Origin: Rhodospirillales bacterium
Lineage (GTDB): Bacteria > Pseudomonadota > Alphaproteobacteria > SMXQ01
Assembly: GCA_018666775.1 (NCBI GenBank)
Contig: JABIXC010000010.1
Span: 124,001 to 188,000 of the forward strand
DNA length: 64,000 nt
Direction: 5' to 3'
Shown here piece after piece: positions 45,345-53,998 of this stretch; position 1 is the first letter of the stretch; every line of letters begins with the position of its first letter. Both the position numbers and the translations under genes were made by a program. The notes under the pieces are model-generated. The model did not search any database and had not been told where the DNA came from. It saw nothing but the letters and a program-made list of their open reading frames with translations.

Positions 45345-46676
45345 CTAGACGGGCAAATATAAACTTGCCCGCAATCCACCCATCGGGGATTCCCCAAGCT
45401 GGATTTCCCCACCATGGGTGTGTGCGATATCCTTGGCAATGGTCAGGCCCAGCCCGACACCACCGGTTTCTGTATTGCGCGATTGATCTAGACGCGAAAA
45501 GGCGCGAAATACGGTTTCGTGCAAATCTGTGGGTATGCCCGGGCCATTATCATCAACGTTGATTTCTATTTTGTCCTTTTTGCGTGCGGCGCTCAGGCTC
45601 ACTTGGTCGCCATATTTGGCGGCATTGGAAACCAGATTGGAAATGCAGCGTCGGATGGCATCGCGTCGGACGGACAGGGTTAGTGCTTCGTCACATGTGA
45701 AATCGATGTTCGCGCCACTGCGGGTGGCATCGCGGACAATTGTTTTCAAAAGCCCGGTAAGATCGGTTGCGGCCATGGGTTCATTGCCTTCGCCCCTGGC
45801 AAAGGCCAGATACCCTTCAACCATTTGTTCCATTTCCGTTACGTCGCCCTTAAGCGCTTCGGTTTCTGGATTGTTCATCATGGCGATCTGAAGCTTCATG
45901 CGCGTCAATGGTGTTCGCAGGTCGTGGGAAACGCCTGCGAGCATTTCGGTGCGCTGGCCGATCTGGCGTTGCAGGCGGTCGCGCATCCGATTAAATGCCG
46001 CCGCGGCTTGTCGCACTTCTACGGCGCCCTGAATTCTGAAAATGGGAATATCCCCCCCCTTGCCAAGGGTATCGGCAGCCGCCGCCAGCCGCCGTATGGG
46101 TCTGATCTGATTGCGCATAAACAGCATGGCCACAGCGAATAAAATAAGCGAAGACCCTGCCATCAGGGCCAGAAACAAATACGTCGTAGACGTAAACAGC
46201 CGTTTGCGCGGCGCAATGATGTGAAAGACGCCATCGGGTGCCTGAATATTAATAAAGACGTCGCGGTCCTTTGATCGTGAATCGATCACCATTGGCAGGT
46301 GGATACGATCGGTCAGCGCATGACGGAGAATGCGCTCCAGATTATTGGGTGCCGCCACGGGGGCAACATTGCGAAGGATTTCACCTTCTTTAAACGTCAC
46401 ATGGATGTTCCAGTGGACCCGGGCAAATTCGAAGGTCGCCTTGTGGTTTTTTGTCCCCGGAGACTGACGGGCCAGATCAATGGTAGCGGCAATATCGCCC
46501 GAAAGCCCACGGGCAAGGCGCAGTGCAACGGTATCCCAGTGGCGTTCAAAAAATACCCAGGCAGAAAATATTTGCAGCAAGATCAAGGGGGAGACGATGA
46601 TTAAAAGCGACCGTCCCAGCAGGGTCTTGGGCAAAAGCCGTTTGATGAAGCGGGTGGGGTGGAAAAGGGCGCGCAT
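45345..46676 (-). CDS. Sensor histidine kinase, EnvZ-like
   Basis: 443-residue inner-membrane kinase: helices at about 22-44 and 165-187 bracket a periplasmic region of about 120 residues, then a HAMP-like linker (IRPIRRLAAAADTLGKGGD), H-box MLAGVSHDLRTPLTRMK with H251, N box (CISNLVSNAAKYG), DNGPGIP and GGVGLGL. The layout and the neighbour match EnvZ/OmpR pairs. It starts one base after the regulator stop. Confidence 0.94.
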   Translation of the reverse strand: MRALFHPTRFIKRLLPKTLLGRSLLIIVSPLILLQIFSAWVFFERHWDTVALRLARGLSGDIAATIDLARQSPGTKNHKATFEFARVHWNIHVTFKEGEILRNVAPVAAPNNLERILRHALTDRIHLPMVIDSRSKDRDVFINIQAPDGVFHIIAPRKRLFTSTTYLFLALMAGSSLILFAVAMLFMRNQIRPIRRLAAAADTLGKGGDIPIFRIQGAVEVRQAAAAFNRMRDRLQRQIGQRTEMLAGVSHDLRTPLTRMKLQIAMMNNPETEALKGDVTEMEQMVEGYLAFARGEGNEPMAATDLTGLLKTIVRDATRSGANIDFTCDEALTLSVRRDAIRRCISNLVSNAAKYGDQVSLSAARKKDKIEINVDDNGPGIPTDLHETVFRAFSRLDQSRNTETGGVGLGLTIAKDIAHTHGGEIQLGESPMGGLRASLYLPV

Positions 46677-46677
46677 G

Positions 46678-47391
46678 TTAATCAGGCCTCAAGATATAGC
46701 CCTTGCCCCGCACAGTGCATAGGTAGCGGGGCATTTTGGGGTCAACTTCAATCTTGCGCCGAAGTCTGGTTACCTGAACATCAATGGCGCGATCGCTGCC
46801 CGTCTCGCCACTCATGCGCGACAGGGTTTCGCGGGACAGGGCAACATCTGCACTGCGTGCCAGGGCATTCAGCAGGCTGGCTTCAGTGGTGGTCAGGCGG
46901 ATCAGCGTTCCATCCCGCGTTAATTCCTGACGATTGAGGTCGAATTGACAGTCCCCAAAAGAAAGCGTGCGGCTGGGGGGTGGCTTTGCCACTGCGCGGG
47001 ACAGAATGCGGCGGATGCGCAAGACCAGTTCCCGGGGTTCAAACGGTTTGGAAAGGTAATCATCCACGCCCCGCTCCAACCCATTGATGCGGTCTTCGGT
47101 TTCCCCCATGGCGGTCAACATGAGAATGGGCACGGCGTTGGTTCGTCGTAGATCGGATGCAAAATCAAGTCCGCTTTCTCCCGGCATCATGACGTCGAGC
47201 ACAAGAAGATCAAAATCCAGCCCCTGCATGCGGGCGCGGGCCTGTGTCGTGTCCTGGGCCTCGGTGACGCGAAAGCCATTCTCGGAAAGATAGCGGTGCA
47301 GCAATTCGCGCAGGCGCCGGTCATCGTCAACGATCAGGATATGGGCCTGCCCGGTTTCATCGCCAATTATGTCATTCGGTGTCATTGGCAT
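46678..47391 (-). CDS. OmpR-family response regulator
   Basis: 237-residue regulator from the ATG at 47391. Receiver domain with acidic pocket DDD near 22-24, phosphorylation site D66 (LLVLDVMMPG) and the switch lysine in YLSKPFEPREL near 116. The C-terminal winged helix includes LTTTEASLLNALA and VTRLRRKIEVDPKMPRYL. The frame open to 47577 lies inside the MarR gene and is not used. Partner of the following EnvZ-like kinase. Confidence 0.95.
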   Translation of the reverse strand: MPMTPNDIIGDETGQAHILIVDDDRRLRELLHRYLSENGFRVTEAQDTTQARARMQGLDFDLLVLDVMMPGESGLDFASDLRRTNAVPILMLTAMGETEDRINGLERGVDDYLSKPFEPRELVLRIRRILSRAVAKPPPSRTLSFGDCQFDLNRQELTRDGTLIRLTTTEASLLNALARSADVALSRETLSRMSGETGSDRAIDVQVTRLRRKIEVDPKMPRYLCTVRGKGYILRPD

Positions 47392-47398
47392 AGGCGGT

Positions 47399-47953
47399 TC
47401 AGTCTCTTTCGGGGCGCAAGCGGGCCGCGCCCGGATTGGCATGAGGATCGGGTGTGTCTGATTGATCGGTGGCATTGGCATTGAAAATGCGGCGATCATC
47501 TTCGCCAATGACCCCAAGCAGCACTTTGCGAAATCCATCCACGGCTTCTGCGCCGACCTGGCGATAGGCTCGGGCAAGGCAGGCGCGCTGGCTTTCGGTC
47601 AACGCGCGTTCAATCTCCATGCCTTTTGGTGTCAGCGACAGGTGACGCCGCCGGCGATCCCGCAACCCCGGTGCCTGATCGATCAGTTCCATGGCGGCCA
47701 AATCGCCTAACACCCGCGATAGGCTTTGTTTGGTGATGCGCAGAAGTTTGAGAAGTTCTGATACCGATATTCCGGCATGGCGACCGATGAAATAAAGGGA
47801 CCGGTGGTGGGCACGGCCTAGTTTGTGGCGTGCAAGAACCTCGTCCGCTTCCGCCAGAAAATCACGGTAGGCGAAAAACAAAAGTTCCATGCCTTCGCGA
47901 AGATCTTCTTCGCGCAGGAACAGCGGATTGAAACCTGATTTTAAGTCAGCCAT
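47399..47953 (-). CDS. MarR-family transcriptional regulator (two-component operon)
   Basis: 184-residue MarR protein. Helix-turn-helix ISVSELLKLLRITKQSLSRV, wing GLRDRRRRHLSLTPKGMEIE, and C-terminal dimer helices. It is the first gene of a MarR/OmpR-like/EnvZ-like operon, 7 bases before the regulator. The ligand is unknown. The short gap to divergent ilvE contains the AT-rich ATTGACATATATGATAT just upstream of the start, a plausible promoter or operator. Confidence 0.93.
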   Translation of the reverse strand: MADLKSGFNPLFLREEDLREGMELLFFAYRDFLAEADEVLARHKLGRAHHRSLYFIGRHAGISVSELLKLLRITKQSLSRVLGDLAAMELIDQAPGLRDRRRRHLSLTPKGMEIERALTESQRACLARAYRQVGAEAVDGFRKVLLGVIGEDDRRIFNANATDQSDTPDPHANPGAARLRPERD

Positions 47954-48030
47954 ATTGACATATATGATATCAAATGCTAGTCAACGCAACATTCTTCTAA
48001 CTTTGCGTAACTCTTTGAAAGCATTGGTTC

Positions 48031-48930
48031 ATGACGTTAATTCCCTTCGATGATCGTGACGGGGTCGTCTGGTCCGATGGCGATTTGGTGCCGTGGCGCG
48101 AATCCCGGCTTCATGTTTTGAGCCATGGACTGCATTACGCTTCCTGTGTTTTTGAGGGTGAGCGGGTGTATGGCGGTAAAATTTTCAAATTGGGTGAGCA
48201 TACGGAACGCCTGTTTCATTCCGCTGAAATCTTGGGCTTTGAAATCCCCTATACCATTGATGCCATCAACGCGGCCTGCGAACAAACCGTAGAAACCCAG
48301 GGTATCAAAGACGGCTATGTTCGACCTGTCGCGTGGCGCGGCAGTGAGATGATGGCGGTTTCAGCCCAGAAGACGACCATCCATGTGGCGGTTGCCGCCT
48401 GGGAATGGCCAAGCTATTTCAATCCCGAAGATCGCCTTAAGGGCATTCGTTTGACACTGGCATCGTGGCGTCGCCCAGCCCCAGATACGGCACCAACAGA
48501 TGCCAAGGCTGCGGGCCTGTACATGATCTGCACCCTTTCCAAACACGATGCCGAGGCCAAGGGCTATCATGATGCCTTGATGCTGGATTATCGGGGGTTG
48601 ATTGCCGAATCAACAGGGGCCAATATTTTCCTGGTTCAAGACGGCAAACTGCACACCCCTGTGCCCGATTGCTTTCTGGATGGCATTACCCGGCGCACGG
48701 TGATCACCCTTGCCCGTGATCGTGGGATTGATGTGGTGGAACGCCAGATTAAACCTGAAGAATTGGCCCATACCGATGAGGTGTTCCTGACCGGCACCGC
48801 AGCAGAGGTCACCCCCGTGAGCGAGATTGACGAACACAGTTTCGTGGTTGGTGAGATCACCCGGGGTTTGATAGAAGATTACGACAAGCTGGTGCGGACA
48901 AACACGACCACGGCTGTTTCTGCCGCCTGA
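48031..48930 (+). CDS. ilvE: Branched-chain amino acid aminotransferase
   Basis: Class IV PLP aminotransferase, 299 residues. HVLSHGLHYASCVFEGERVY near residue 28-47, the PLP-lysine region SKHDAEAKGYHDALMLD near 170 and ESTGANIFLV near 190 support the call, and FLTGTAAEVTPVSEID near the end is the typical cofactor phosphate segment. Catalyses the last step of Leu, Ile and Val synthesis. Single gene, convergent with moaE. Confidence 0.93.
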   Translation: MTLIPFDDRDGVVWSDGDLVPWRESRLHVLSHGLHYASCVFEGERVYGGKIFKLGEHTERLFHSAEILGFEIPYTIDAINAACEQTVETQGIKDGYVRPVAWRGSEMMAVSAQKTTIHVAVAAWEWPSYFNPEDRLKGIRLTLASWRRPAPDTAPTDAKAAGLYMICTLSKHDAEAKGYHDALMLDYRGLIAESTGANIFLVQDGKLHTPVPDCFLDGITRRTVITLARDRGIDVVERQIKPEELAHTDEVFLTGTAAEVTPVSEIDEHSFVVGEITRGLIEDYDKLVRTNTTTAVSAA

Positions 48931-48942
48931 TCCAGAATCTGA

Positions 48943-49410
48943 CTAGTCTTCTTCCCAACGCTTCGCGGCCTCTGTGTCGCTGTCGCGCGCAGATACCCAT
49001 TTTTCACCGTCTTCTGTGTCTTCGCATTTCCAGAAGGGTGCTTTGGTTTTAAGCCAATCAATCAGGAAGGTGCAGGATTCAAGCGCATCGCCTCGGTGCG
49101 CCGCCGCACAAGCAACCATGACGATTTCTTCGCCCGGGTCCAAAGTGCCATAGCGGTGGATGATCAGCGTTGCGTCTAAATTCCACCGTCGATGGGCGTC
49201 TTGTTCAATTTCCGTCAGCATTTTTTCCGTCATGCCGGGGTAATGTTCCAGGGTCATGGCGCGAATGGCGCTGGTGCCCGCATCATCGTTGGGAACAAAA
49301 TCCCGCACCAAGCCGACAAAAATGCCCAAGCCGCCAATGTCTGTGCGCCCCTGGGTCATGGCGGCCAGTTCGGTGCTGACGTCGAAATGTTCTTTTTGAA
49401 CCCGGATCAT
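48943..49410 (-). CDS. moaE: Molybdopterin synthase catalytic subunit
   Basis: 155-residue MoaE, which transfers sulfur from MoaD to cyclic pyranopterin. Blocks: GGLGIFVGLVRDF near 27, MTLEHYPGMTEKML near 50-63, HRYGTLDPGEEIVMVACAAA near 85-104 and the lysine-rich end WLKTKAPFWKCE. Last gene of uvrC-pgsA-moaD-moaE. MsrP at 60354 is a molybdenum enzyme in the same window that needs this cofactor. Confidence 0.96.
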   Translation of the reverse strand: MIRVQKEHFDVSTELAAMTQGRTDIGGLGIFVGLVRDFVPNDDAGTSAIRAMTLEHYPGMTEKMLTEIEQDAHRRWNLDATLIIHRYGTLDPGEEIVMVACAAAHRGDALESCTFLIDWLKTKAPFWKCEDTEDGEKWVSARDSDTEAAKRWEED

Positions 49411-49425
49411 GGTTGCCTCTTTCGG

Positions 49426-49677
49426 CTATCCGCCGGTGACCGGCGGGAATAGCCCAATTTCATCATTCATGGAGACCGGGGTGTCCGGGGTGGCGAATTC
49501 CTGATTAACAGCGATCCGGACCAGTTCCGGTCTTGATAAAGCATCGCCATGTTTGGCATCGATGTCCTTAAGCCACGCAACAAGGGCGCCTGCAGTATTT
49601 ATTTCCAAAGGCGGCGTGACGGTTTCTTCGGCACAGCCAATGGTGGTTCTCAACCATGCAAAATAGAGAATTTTCAT
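49426..49677 (-). CDS. moaD: Molybdopterin synthase sulfur carrier subunit
   Basis: 83-residue ubiquitin-like carrier ending in the required Gly-Gly (FPPVTGG), which is activated to a thiocarboxylate. Starts MKILYFAWLRTTIG, typical MoaD. The ATG overlaps the pgsA stop by 4 bases and moaE follows after 15 bases. Confidence 0.95.
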   Translation of the reverse strand: MKILYFAWLRTTIGCAEETVTPPLEINTAGALVAWLKDIDAKHGDALSRPELVRIAVNQEFATPDTPVSMNDEIGLFPPVTGG

Positions 49678-50255
49678 GATTTATTTCCCGGCTCGTCACT
49701 GTCTTCAGTCATGTGGGAAAGCCCGGCCCGCAGGTAGTCATACCCTGTCACCAGCGTCAGGATGGCGGCAATCCACAATCCCCACGCACCGACTATTTGC
49801 GTGCCAAGGGCCGGTGGTGCGGCTTCGCCAAGCAGCAATAAAGAGATGGCCGTCATTTGCAGGGCTGTTTTCCATTTGGCCAATTGTCCCACAGGCAGGC
49901 CGACATTAATTTCGGCCAGAAATTCCCGGAGCCCGGAGACCAAAATTTCGCGCACTAAAATAACCAGTGCGGGCATGATCAGCCAACCCGACATCCATTC
50001 TGTTGCAACCATCATGAACAGGGCCACTGCGACCATGATTTTATCTGCGACAGGGTCAAGAAACTGCCCAAGGCGGGTGACCTGATCCCATGAGCGTGCC
50101 AGATAGCCATCCATAAAATCTGTGAGCGACGCGGCCGCAAACAACCCTGCTGCCACCCAATGGGCGGTGGGCTTGTCGAGAAAGAAAGCGCCGATCAAAA
50201 GCGGGATGACGGCAATCCGCGACAAGGTTAAAAAATTGGGCAAGGTGGTCAGCAT
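49674..50255 (-). CDS. pgsA: CDP-diacylglycerol-glycerol-3-phosphate 3-phosphatidyltransferase
   Basis: Inner-membrane enzyme of 193 residues that makes phosphatidylglycerol phosphate. The CDP-alcohol phosphotransferase motif is DFMDGYLARSWDQVTRLGQF then LDPVADK near residues 46-72, with the usual D-x2-DG-x2-AR-x8-G-x3-D-x3-D layout. Four or so transmembrane helices. Follows uvrC by 69 bases, the classic uvrC-pgsA pair. Confidence 0.96.
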   Translation of the reverse strand: MLTTLPNFLTLSRIAVIPLLIGAFFLDKPTAHWVAAGLFAAASLTDFMDGYLARSWDQVTRLGQFLDPVADKIMVAVALFMMVATEWMSGWLIMPALVILVREILVSGLREFLAEINVGLPVGQLAKWKTALQMTAISLLLLGEAAPPALGTQIVGAWGLWIAAILTLVTGYDYLRAGLSHMTEDSDEPGNKS

Positions 50256-50324
50256 GGCTCAGAAAGTTTTCTTGATGGTTATTGGTTGGATTCTCAGTGT
50301 TCCGGTGATGGGGAGTTTAACGCT

Positions 50325-52235
50325 CTATGGCTCGCCGTGGAAGTGGTCATAGATACGGCGTGCAACGGTGGTGGAAATCCCTTCTACTTTGCCTAAATCT
50401 TCAACGCCTGCCTCACCGACGGCATTGACGGCCCCAAAATGCTGGAGCAGTGCCCGTTTGCGGGATGCCCCAATGCCGGAAATCTTGTCCAGTTCAGAAC
50501 GGATGGTGGCTTTGGTCCGTTTTGCGCGTTGGGTGCCGATGGCAAATCGGTGTGCCTCATCGCGCAGGCGTTGCAGAAAGTAAAGCACAGGAGACCGATC
50601 AGGCAAAGAAAACGGCTCTTTATTTGGAACAAAAAACCGTTCACGGCCGGCATTCCGGTCCGGTCCTTTGGCAATGGTGACAAGTGCCACATCATTGATG
50701 CCAAGATCGGCAAACACGTCACGCGCGATGCTCATCTGGCCCGGGCCGCCATCAATCAAGACCATGTCGGGCCATTGGCCATCGGTTTGGCGGGCATCTT
50801 CGCGAAGGGCGCGGGAGAACCGCCGGTTCAACACTTCGCGCAGCATGGCGTAATCATCGCCCGGCGCCATATCACCGTCAGGATTTTTGATGTTGAATTT
50901 CCGGTATGCAGATTTGATGAAGCCTTCCGCGCCTGCAACAACCATGGCACCAACAGCGTTGGTCCCGGAAATATGGCTGTTGTCATAAATTTCAATGCGC
51001 TTCGGCGCATCAGCCAGCCCAAAGGTTTGGGCAACATCTTCCATCAGTTTGCGTTGGGAGGCATTTTCAGCCAGCCGCCGTGCCAGTGCCGCTTCGGCAT
51101 TGTTGGTGGCATGTTCCATAGCACTTCGGCGTGCGCCCCGTTTGGGCACCGTGAGGGTCACCTTGCGTTCGGCCCTGATTTTCAGGGCATCGGTGACCAA
51201 TTGGGTGTTGGGGATGGGGTGGCTCAGCATCACCAGCGGCGGGGGCATGTGGCGGGCATAGAACTGGCCAATGAAACTTTCAAGAATATCGGCATCACTG
51301 GTCTTGGACGGAAAGCTCGGGAAATAGGCCCGGTTGCCAAAATTCTGGCCGGAACGAAAGAAGAAAACCTGTATGGCGCAGGCCTCGCCATTGCTGTGGA
51401 GCGCGATCACATCGCCATCACCAAGGCCCTTAAGGTTGATGTCCTGGTGGCTCTGGATGCGGGTCAGCGCCTGAATGCGGTCGCGATATACGGCGGCGGT
51501 TTCATAATCCTGTGCATCGCTGGCCGCCTGCATCTGTTTGCCCAATTGATCTTGAATGCCCCGGCTTTGGCCTTTCAGGAAGGCGCGAACCTGTTCCACC
51601 AGAGCAAGGTAATCATCGCTTTCTATGCGCCCGACACAAGGGGCTGTACATCGTTTGATCTGGAATTGCAGGCAAGGCCGGGTGCGGCTTTCAAAGGTGT
51701 TATCGGAGCATGAGCGCAACGGAAAGGCCCGGCCCAGCTGGGCCAGCGTTGCGTTCACGGCCCCGGCAGAAGCAAAGGGGCCAAAATATTCCCCGGTTTT
51801 TTTCTGGGCGCCGCGGTGTTTGGTGATGCGGGGCCACGGGTGGTCGGTGGTGATGGTGATATGGGGAAACGTTTTATCGTCGCGCAGCAACACGTTATAG
51901 CGCGGCTTCAGACGCTTGATCAGATTGCTTTCCAAAAGCAAGGCTTCGGCTTCTGTATGGGTGGTGACAATTTCAAGGCGTACCGTTGCCCCAACCACAC
52001 GGCCCATGCGGGCACCAAGACGTTCAGGATGGGCATAGGCCATGACGCGTTTTTTCAGGTTCTTCGCCTTGCCCACATATAAAACATCGCCCTTGGCATT
52101 TTCCATTCGATAAACACCGGGCCGGGTTGGCATGGTGGCCAGTTCGGCACTGATCAGGGCCGCCCCGGTAAGGGGTGATTTGGATGCTTTGGCTGTTGCT
52201 TTGGCCGCTGCTTTGATCTGTGTTTTTTTTGCCAT
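50325..52235 (-). CDS. uvrC: Excinuclease ABC subunit C
   Basis: Dual-incision endonuclease of nucleotide excision repair, 636 residues. GIY-YIG domain near residues 37-80 (PGVYRMENAKGDVLYVGKAK), a UVR motif near 225-260, the RNase H-like domain with EIYDNSHISGTNAVGAMVV near 418 and DMVLIDGGPGQM near 487, and C-terminal helix-hairpin-helix KISGIGASRKRALLQHFG. The first 20 residues are an Ala/Lys-rich extension. No LexA box of the GTTC-N7-GTTC type is visible upstream. Confidence 0.98.
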   Translation of the reverse strand: MAKKTQIKAAAKATAKASKSPLTGAALISAELATMPTRPGVYRMENAKGDVLYVGKAKNLKKRVMAYAHPERLGARMGRVVGATVRLEIVTTHTEAEALLLESNLIKRLKPRYNVLLRDDKTFPHITITTDHPWPRITKHRGAQKKTGEYFGPFASAGAVNATLAQLGRAFPLRSCSDNTFESRTRPCLQFQIKRCTAPCVGRIESDDYLALVEQVRAFLKGQSRGIQDQLGKQMQAASDAQDYETAAVYRDRIQALTRIQSHQDINLKGLGDGDVIALHSNGEACAIQVFFFRSGQNFGNRAYFPSFPSKTSDADILESFIGQFYARHMPPPLVMLSHPIPNTQLVTDALKIRAERKVTLTVPKRGARRSAMEHATNNAEAALARRLAENASQRKLMEDVAQTFGLADAPKRIEIYDNSHISGTNAVGAMVVAGAEGFIKSAYRKFNIKNPDGDMAPGDDYAMLREVLNRRFSRALREDARQTDGQWPDMVLIDGGPGQMSIARDVFADLGINDVALVTIAKGPDRNAGRERFFVPNKEPFSLPDRSPVLYFLQRLRDEAHRFAIGTQRAKRTKATIRSELDKISGIGASRKRALLQHFGAVNAVGEAGVEDLGKVEGISTTVARRIYDHFHGEP

Positions 52236-52690
52236 GATGGCGATTGTCGTTCCTGACAGTGATGCGTCAACAATAAGGACCTTGGGTAAGCTCTGGAATT
52301 GTTAGCGAAAATTCCATTTGAGGCTATGGTTTTCGAGGGGGGGGTCTTAAATTTCTATCCACCGATTCTGTGTATAAGTCTGTGGGCAAAGGCTTGTGTA
52401 AAATACCCACCCCTAGAAGACACTGGCAGGACACCGGATTGCCTAAAATTTAGGCATAATTAATAACCTATTGAAATTAAATGCGAAATCAAAAGTCAAC
52501 GATTAACACTCTGTTAAGAATAATTTTTGTGCATGATTGCAAGGATTCTAAACCGGAGGTTTTTTCCCTGTGTACAACTTAAGTGACATTTAGAGGTCTC
52601 AGGGGTGTGGCAAAGCGCATGCATTGGGCCCAATGGGGTCTTTTTTGTCCCTTTTTGCGTCTATTTGCGGCTTTTTGCCTCTGTTCTTGT
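52236..52690. promoter_or_regulatory. 455-bp intergenic region with DnaA-box-like and CtrA-like sites
   Basis: No gene is visible here. TGTGTATAA (52369-52377) and TGTGTAAAA (52395-52403) match the relaxed DnaA box (reverse TTWTNCACA); TGTGTACAA (52569-52577) has one mismatch. TTAACACTCTGTTAA (52503-52517) matches CtrA TTAA-N7-TTAA. GCCTAAAATTTAGGC (52441-52455) is a 7-bp inverted repeat, and 52441-52530 is AT-rich. It could be a replication-linked or regulatory region upstream of uvrC. Functional assignment is speculative. Confidence 0.4.
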
Positions 52691-52750
52691 GATTAATCGG
52701 TTTTGCGAAATCGTTCGATTGATTAATCGGTTTTGCGAAATCGTTCGATT
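52691..52750. repeat. Perfect 2 x 30-bp tandem duplication at the folB 3' end
   Basis: Positions 52691-52720 and 52721-52750 are identical. The second copy encodes the last folB codons (IERFRKTD) and its stop; the first copy lies just past the stop and repeats the same end, including a second stop. It looks like a recent slippage or recombination duplication. Confidence 0.9.
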
Positions 52751-53175
52751 TCGACACCAGCACTGGTGGCATCTTCAAAAACATCGAGCTTTTCCACCCG
52801 GACCAGCGCTGAAACGGCGCGTTCATCTTCGAGACAAAAACCCGCAATTTTTTCGGCGAGGGTTTCCACCAAGTTGATATGTGGCCCCCCCAGAATGGCC
52901 CGTATGCCATGGGCAATGTCTTCATAACAGACAACATGGACAATTTCATCCGCAGGCGGTGGGCCATCATCGAGCACGGCAACATCGATGTTAATGCAGA
53001 CGCGCTGCGGGCTTTGCTTTTCATGGGCGTGAATCCCGAGAGAGCACGATGCCATAAGGTCACGGATAAAGACCCGGCGCAGGCGCTGCTGGTCCCCTGT
53101 GCTTTCAGCTGCGTGGGTCGGTGCGTGGAAGGGACGCAGGGGCTGGATCGTGGAAATTTTGGAATCTTGGGACAT
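52723..53175 (-). CDS. folB: Dihydroneopterin aldolase
   Basis: Folate-pathway aldolase, 150 residues from the ATG at 53175, which lies 8 bases after the SDR stop. The core has RVFIRDLMASCSLGIHAHEK near 32-51, QRVCINIDVAV near 54, and SLxExLA-like NLVETLAEKIAGFCLED near 112, matching FolB. The first 30 residues are a non-conserved extension. The 3' end carries the 30-bp duplication described separately. Operon with the FolM-like SDR fits pterin metabolism. Confidence 0.93.
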   Translation of the reverse strand: MSQDSKISTIQPLRPFHAPTHAAESTGDQQRLRRVFIRDLMASCSLGIHAHEKQSPQRVCINIDVAVLDDGPPPADEIVHVVCYEDIAHGIRAILGGPHINLVETLAEKIAGFCLEDERAVSALVRVEKLDVFEDATSAGVEIERFRKTD

Positions 53176-53183
53176 GGGTTTTG

Positions 53184-53963
53184 TTATTCCGTTTCCGGTG
53201 CGGGGCCTGGTGCTGACCAATGCAGGTGTTGGCCCGAATCGAGGGATATCATTTGCCCGGTAATAGAGCGCGCGGCAAGCAGAAAAAGAACACCATGGGC
53301 AATTTCTTCAGGTGCCACGGCGCGTCCCAGCGGGGTTGCCTGGGCTTGGGCCTCAAACTGGGCAGTATTCTGGCGGGTGCTGGGCAGTACCGGGCCGGGT
53401 GCGATGGCGTTGACCCGGATGTTCGGGGCCAGCGCCAGGGCCAAGGTTCGGGTCAGGGTCCATAACCCCGATTTCGATAGGGTGTAGGACACAAAATGCG
53501 GTGTCAGGTTTTTCACCCTCTGGTCCAGAAGATTGATGATGTTGCCTTCCAGGCCCTCTCCTAGCCCGGCTGCGAACGCCTGAGAGAGCACAAAGGGGGC
53601 GCGCAAATTGGTTTCCATATGCCCGTCCCAGCTTGTCCGGTTGACCGTATCAACCTCATCACGTTCAAACAGGGATGCGTTGTTGATCAATGTGGTGACC
53701 GGCCCAAGGGCATCTTGCGTGCGTGATACCAGCGTTTGGGTTTGATCCTCTTGGCTGAGATCGGCCTGCATGGCCATGGCCTTGCCGCCATTGGCCTGAA
53801 TTTCCGACGCGACAGTTTCGGCATCTTTGCCAGATTGGTTGTAATGCACGCAAACCGAATATCCAGCACCGCCCAAAGCAATCGCAATGGCACGCCCAAT
53901 GCGCCGCCCGCCCCCGGTCACAATTGCGCAGCCTTTATTTGAAACGGGTTCAGGTGCGGTCAT
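53184..53963 (-). CDS. SDR-family pteridine reductase-like protein (FolM-like)
   Basis: 259-residue SDR with the TGGGRRIG motif near residue 17-24; the Arg in TGxxxRxG is characteristic of pteridine reductases such as PTR1 and FolM. NNAS lies near 94, a DQ replaces the usual catalytic Ser region (NLLDQRVK near 140), and YTLSK near 155-159 gives Tyr and Lys. Adjacent folB supports a role in reducing dihydromonapterin or dihydrofolate. The family call rests on motif and context; a generic SDR remains possible. Confidence 0.8.
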   Translation of the reverse strand: MTAPEPVSNKGCAIVTGGGRRIGRAIAIALGGAGYSVCVHYNQSGKDAETVASEIQANGGKAMAMQADLSQEDQTQTLVSRTQDALGPVTTLINNASLFERDEVDTVNRTSWDGHMETNLRAPFVLSQAFAAGLGEGLEGNIINLLDQRVKNLTPHFVSYTLSKSGLWTLTRTLALALAPNIRVNAIAPGPVLPSTRQNTAQFEAQAQATPLGRAVAPEEIAHGVLFLLAARSITGQMISLDSGQHLHWSAPGPAPETE

Positions 53964-53998
53964 GGCTTCATCATCATCTTTGTAATTTTATGGCGGGA

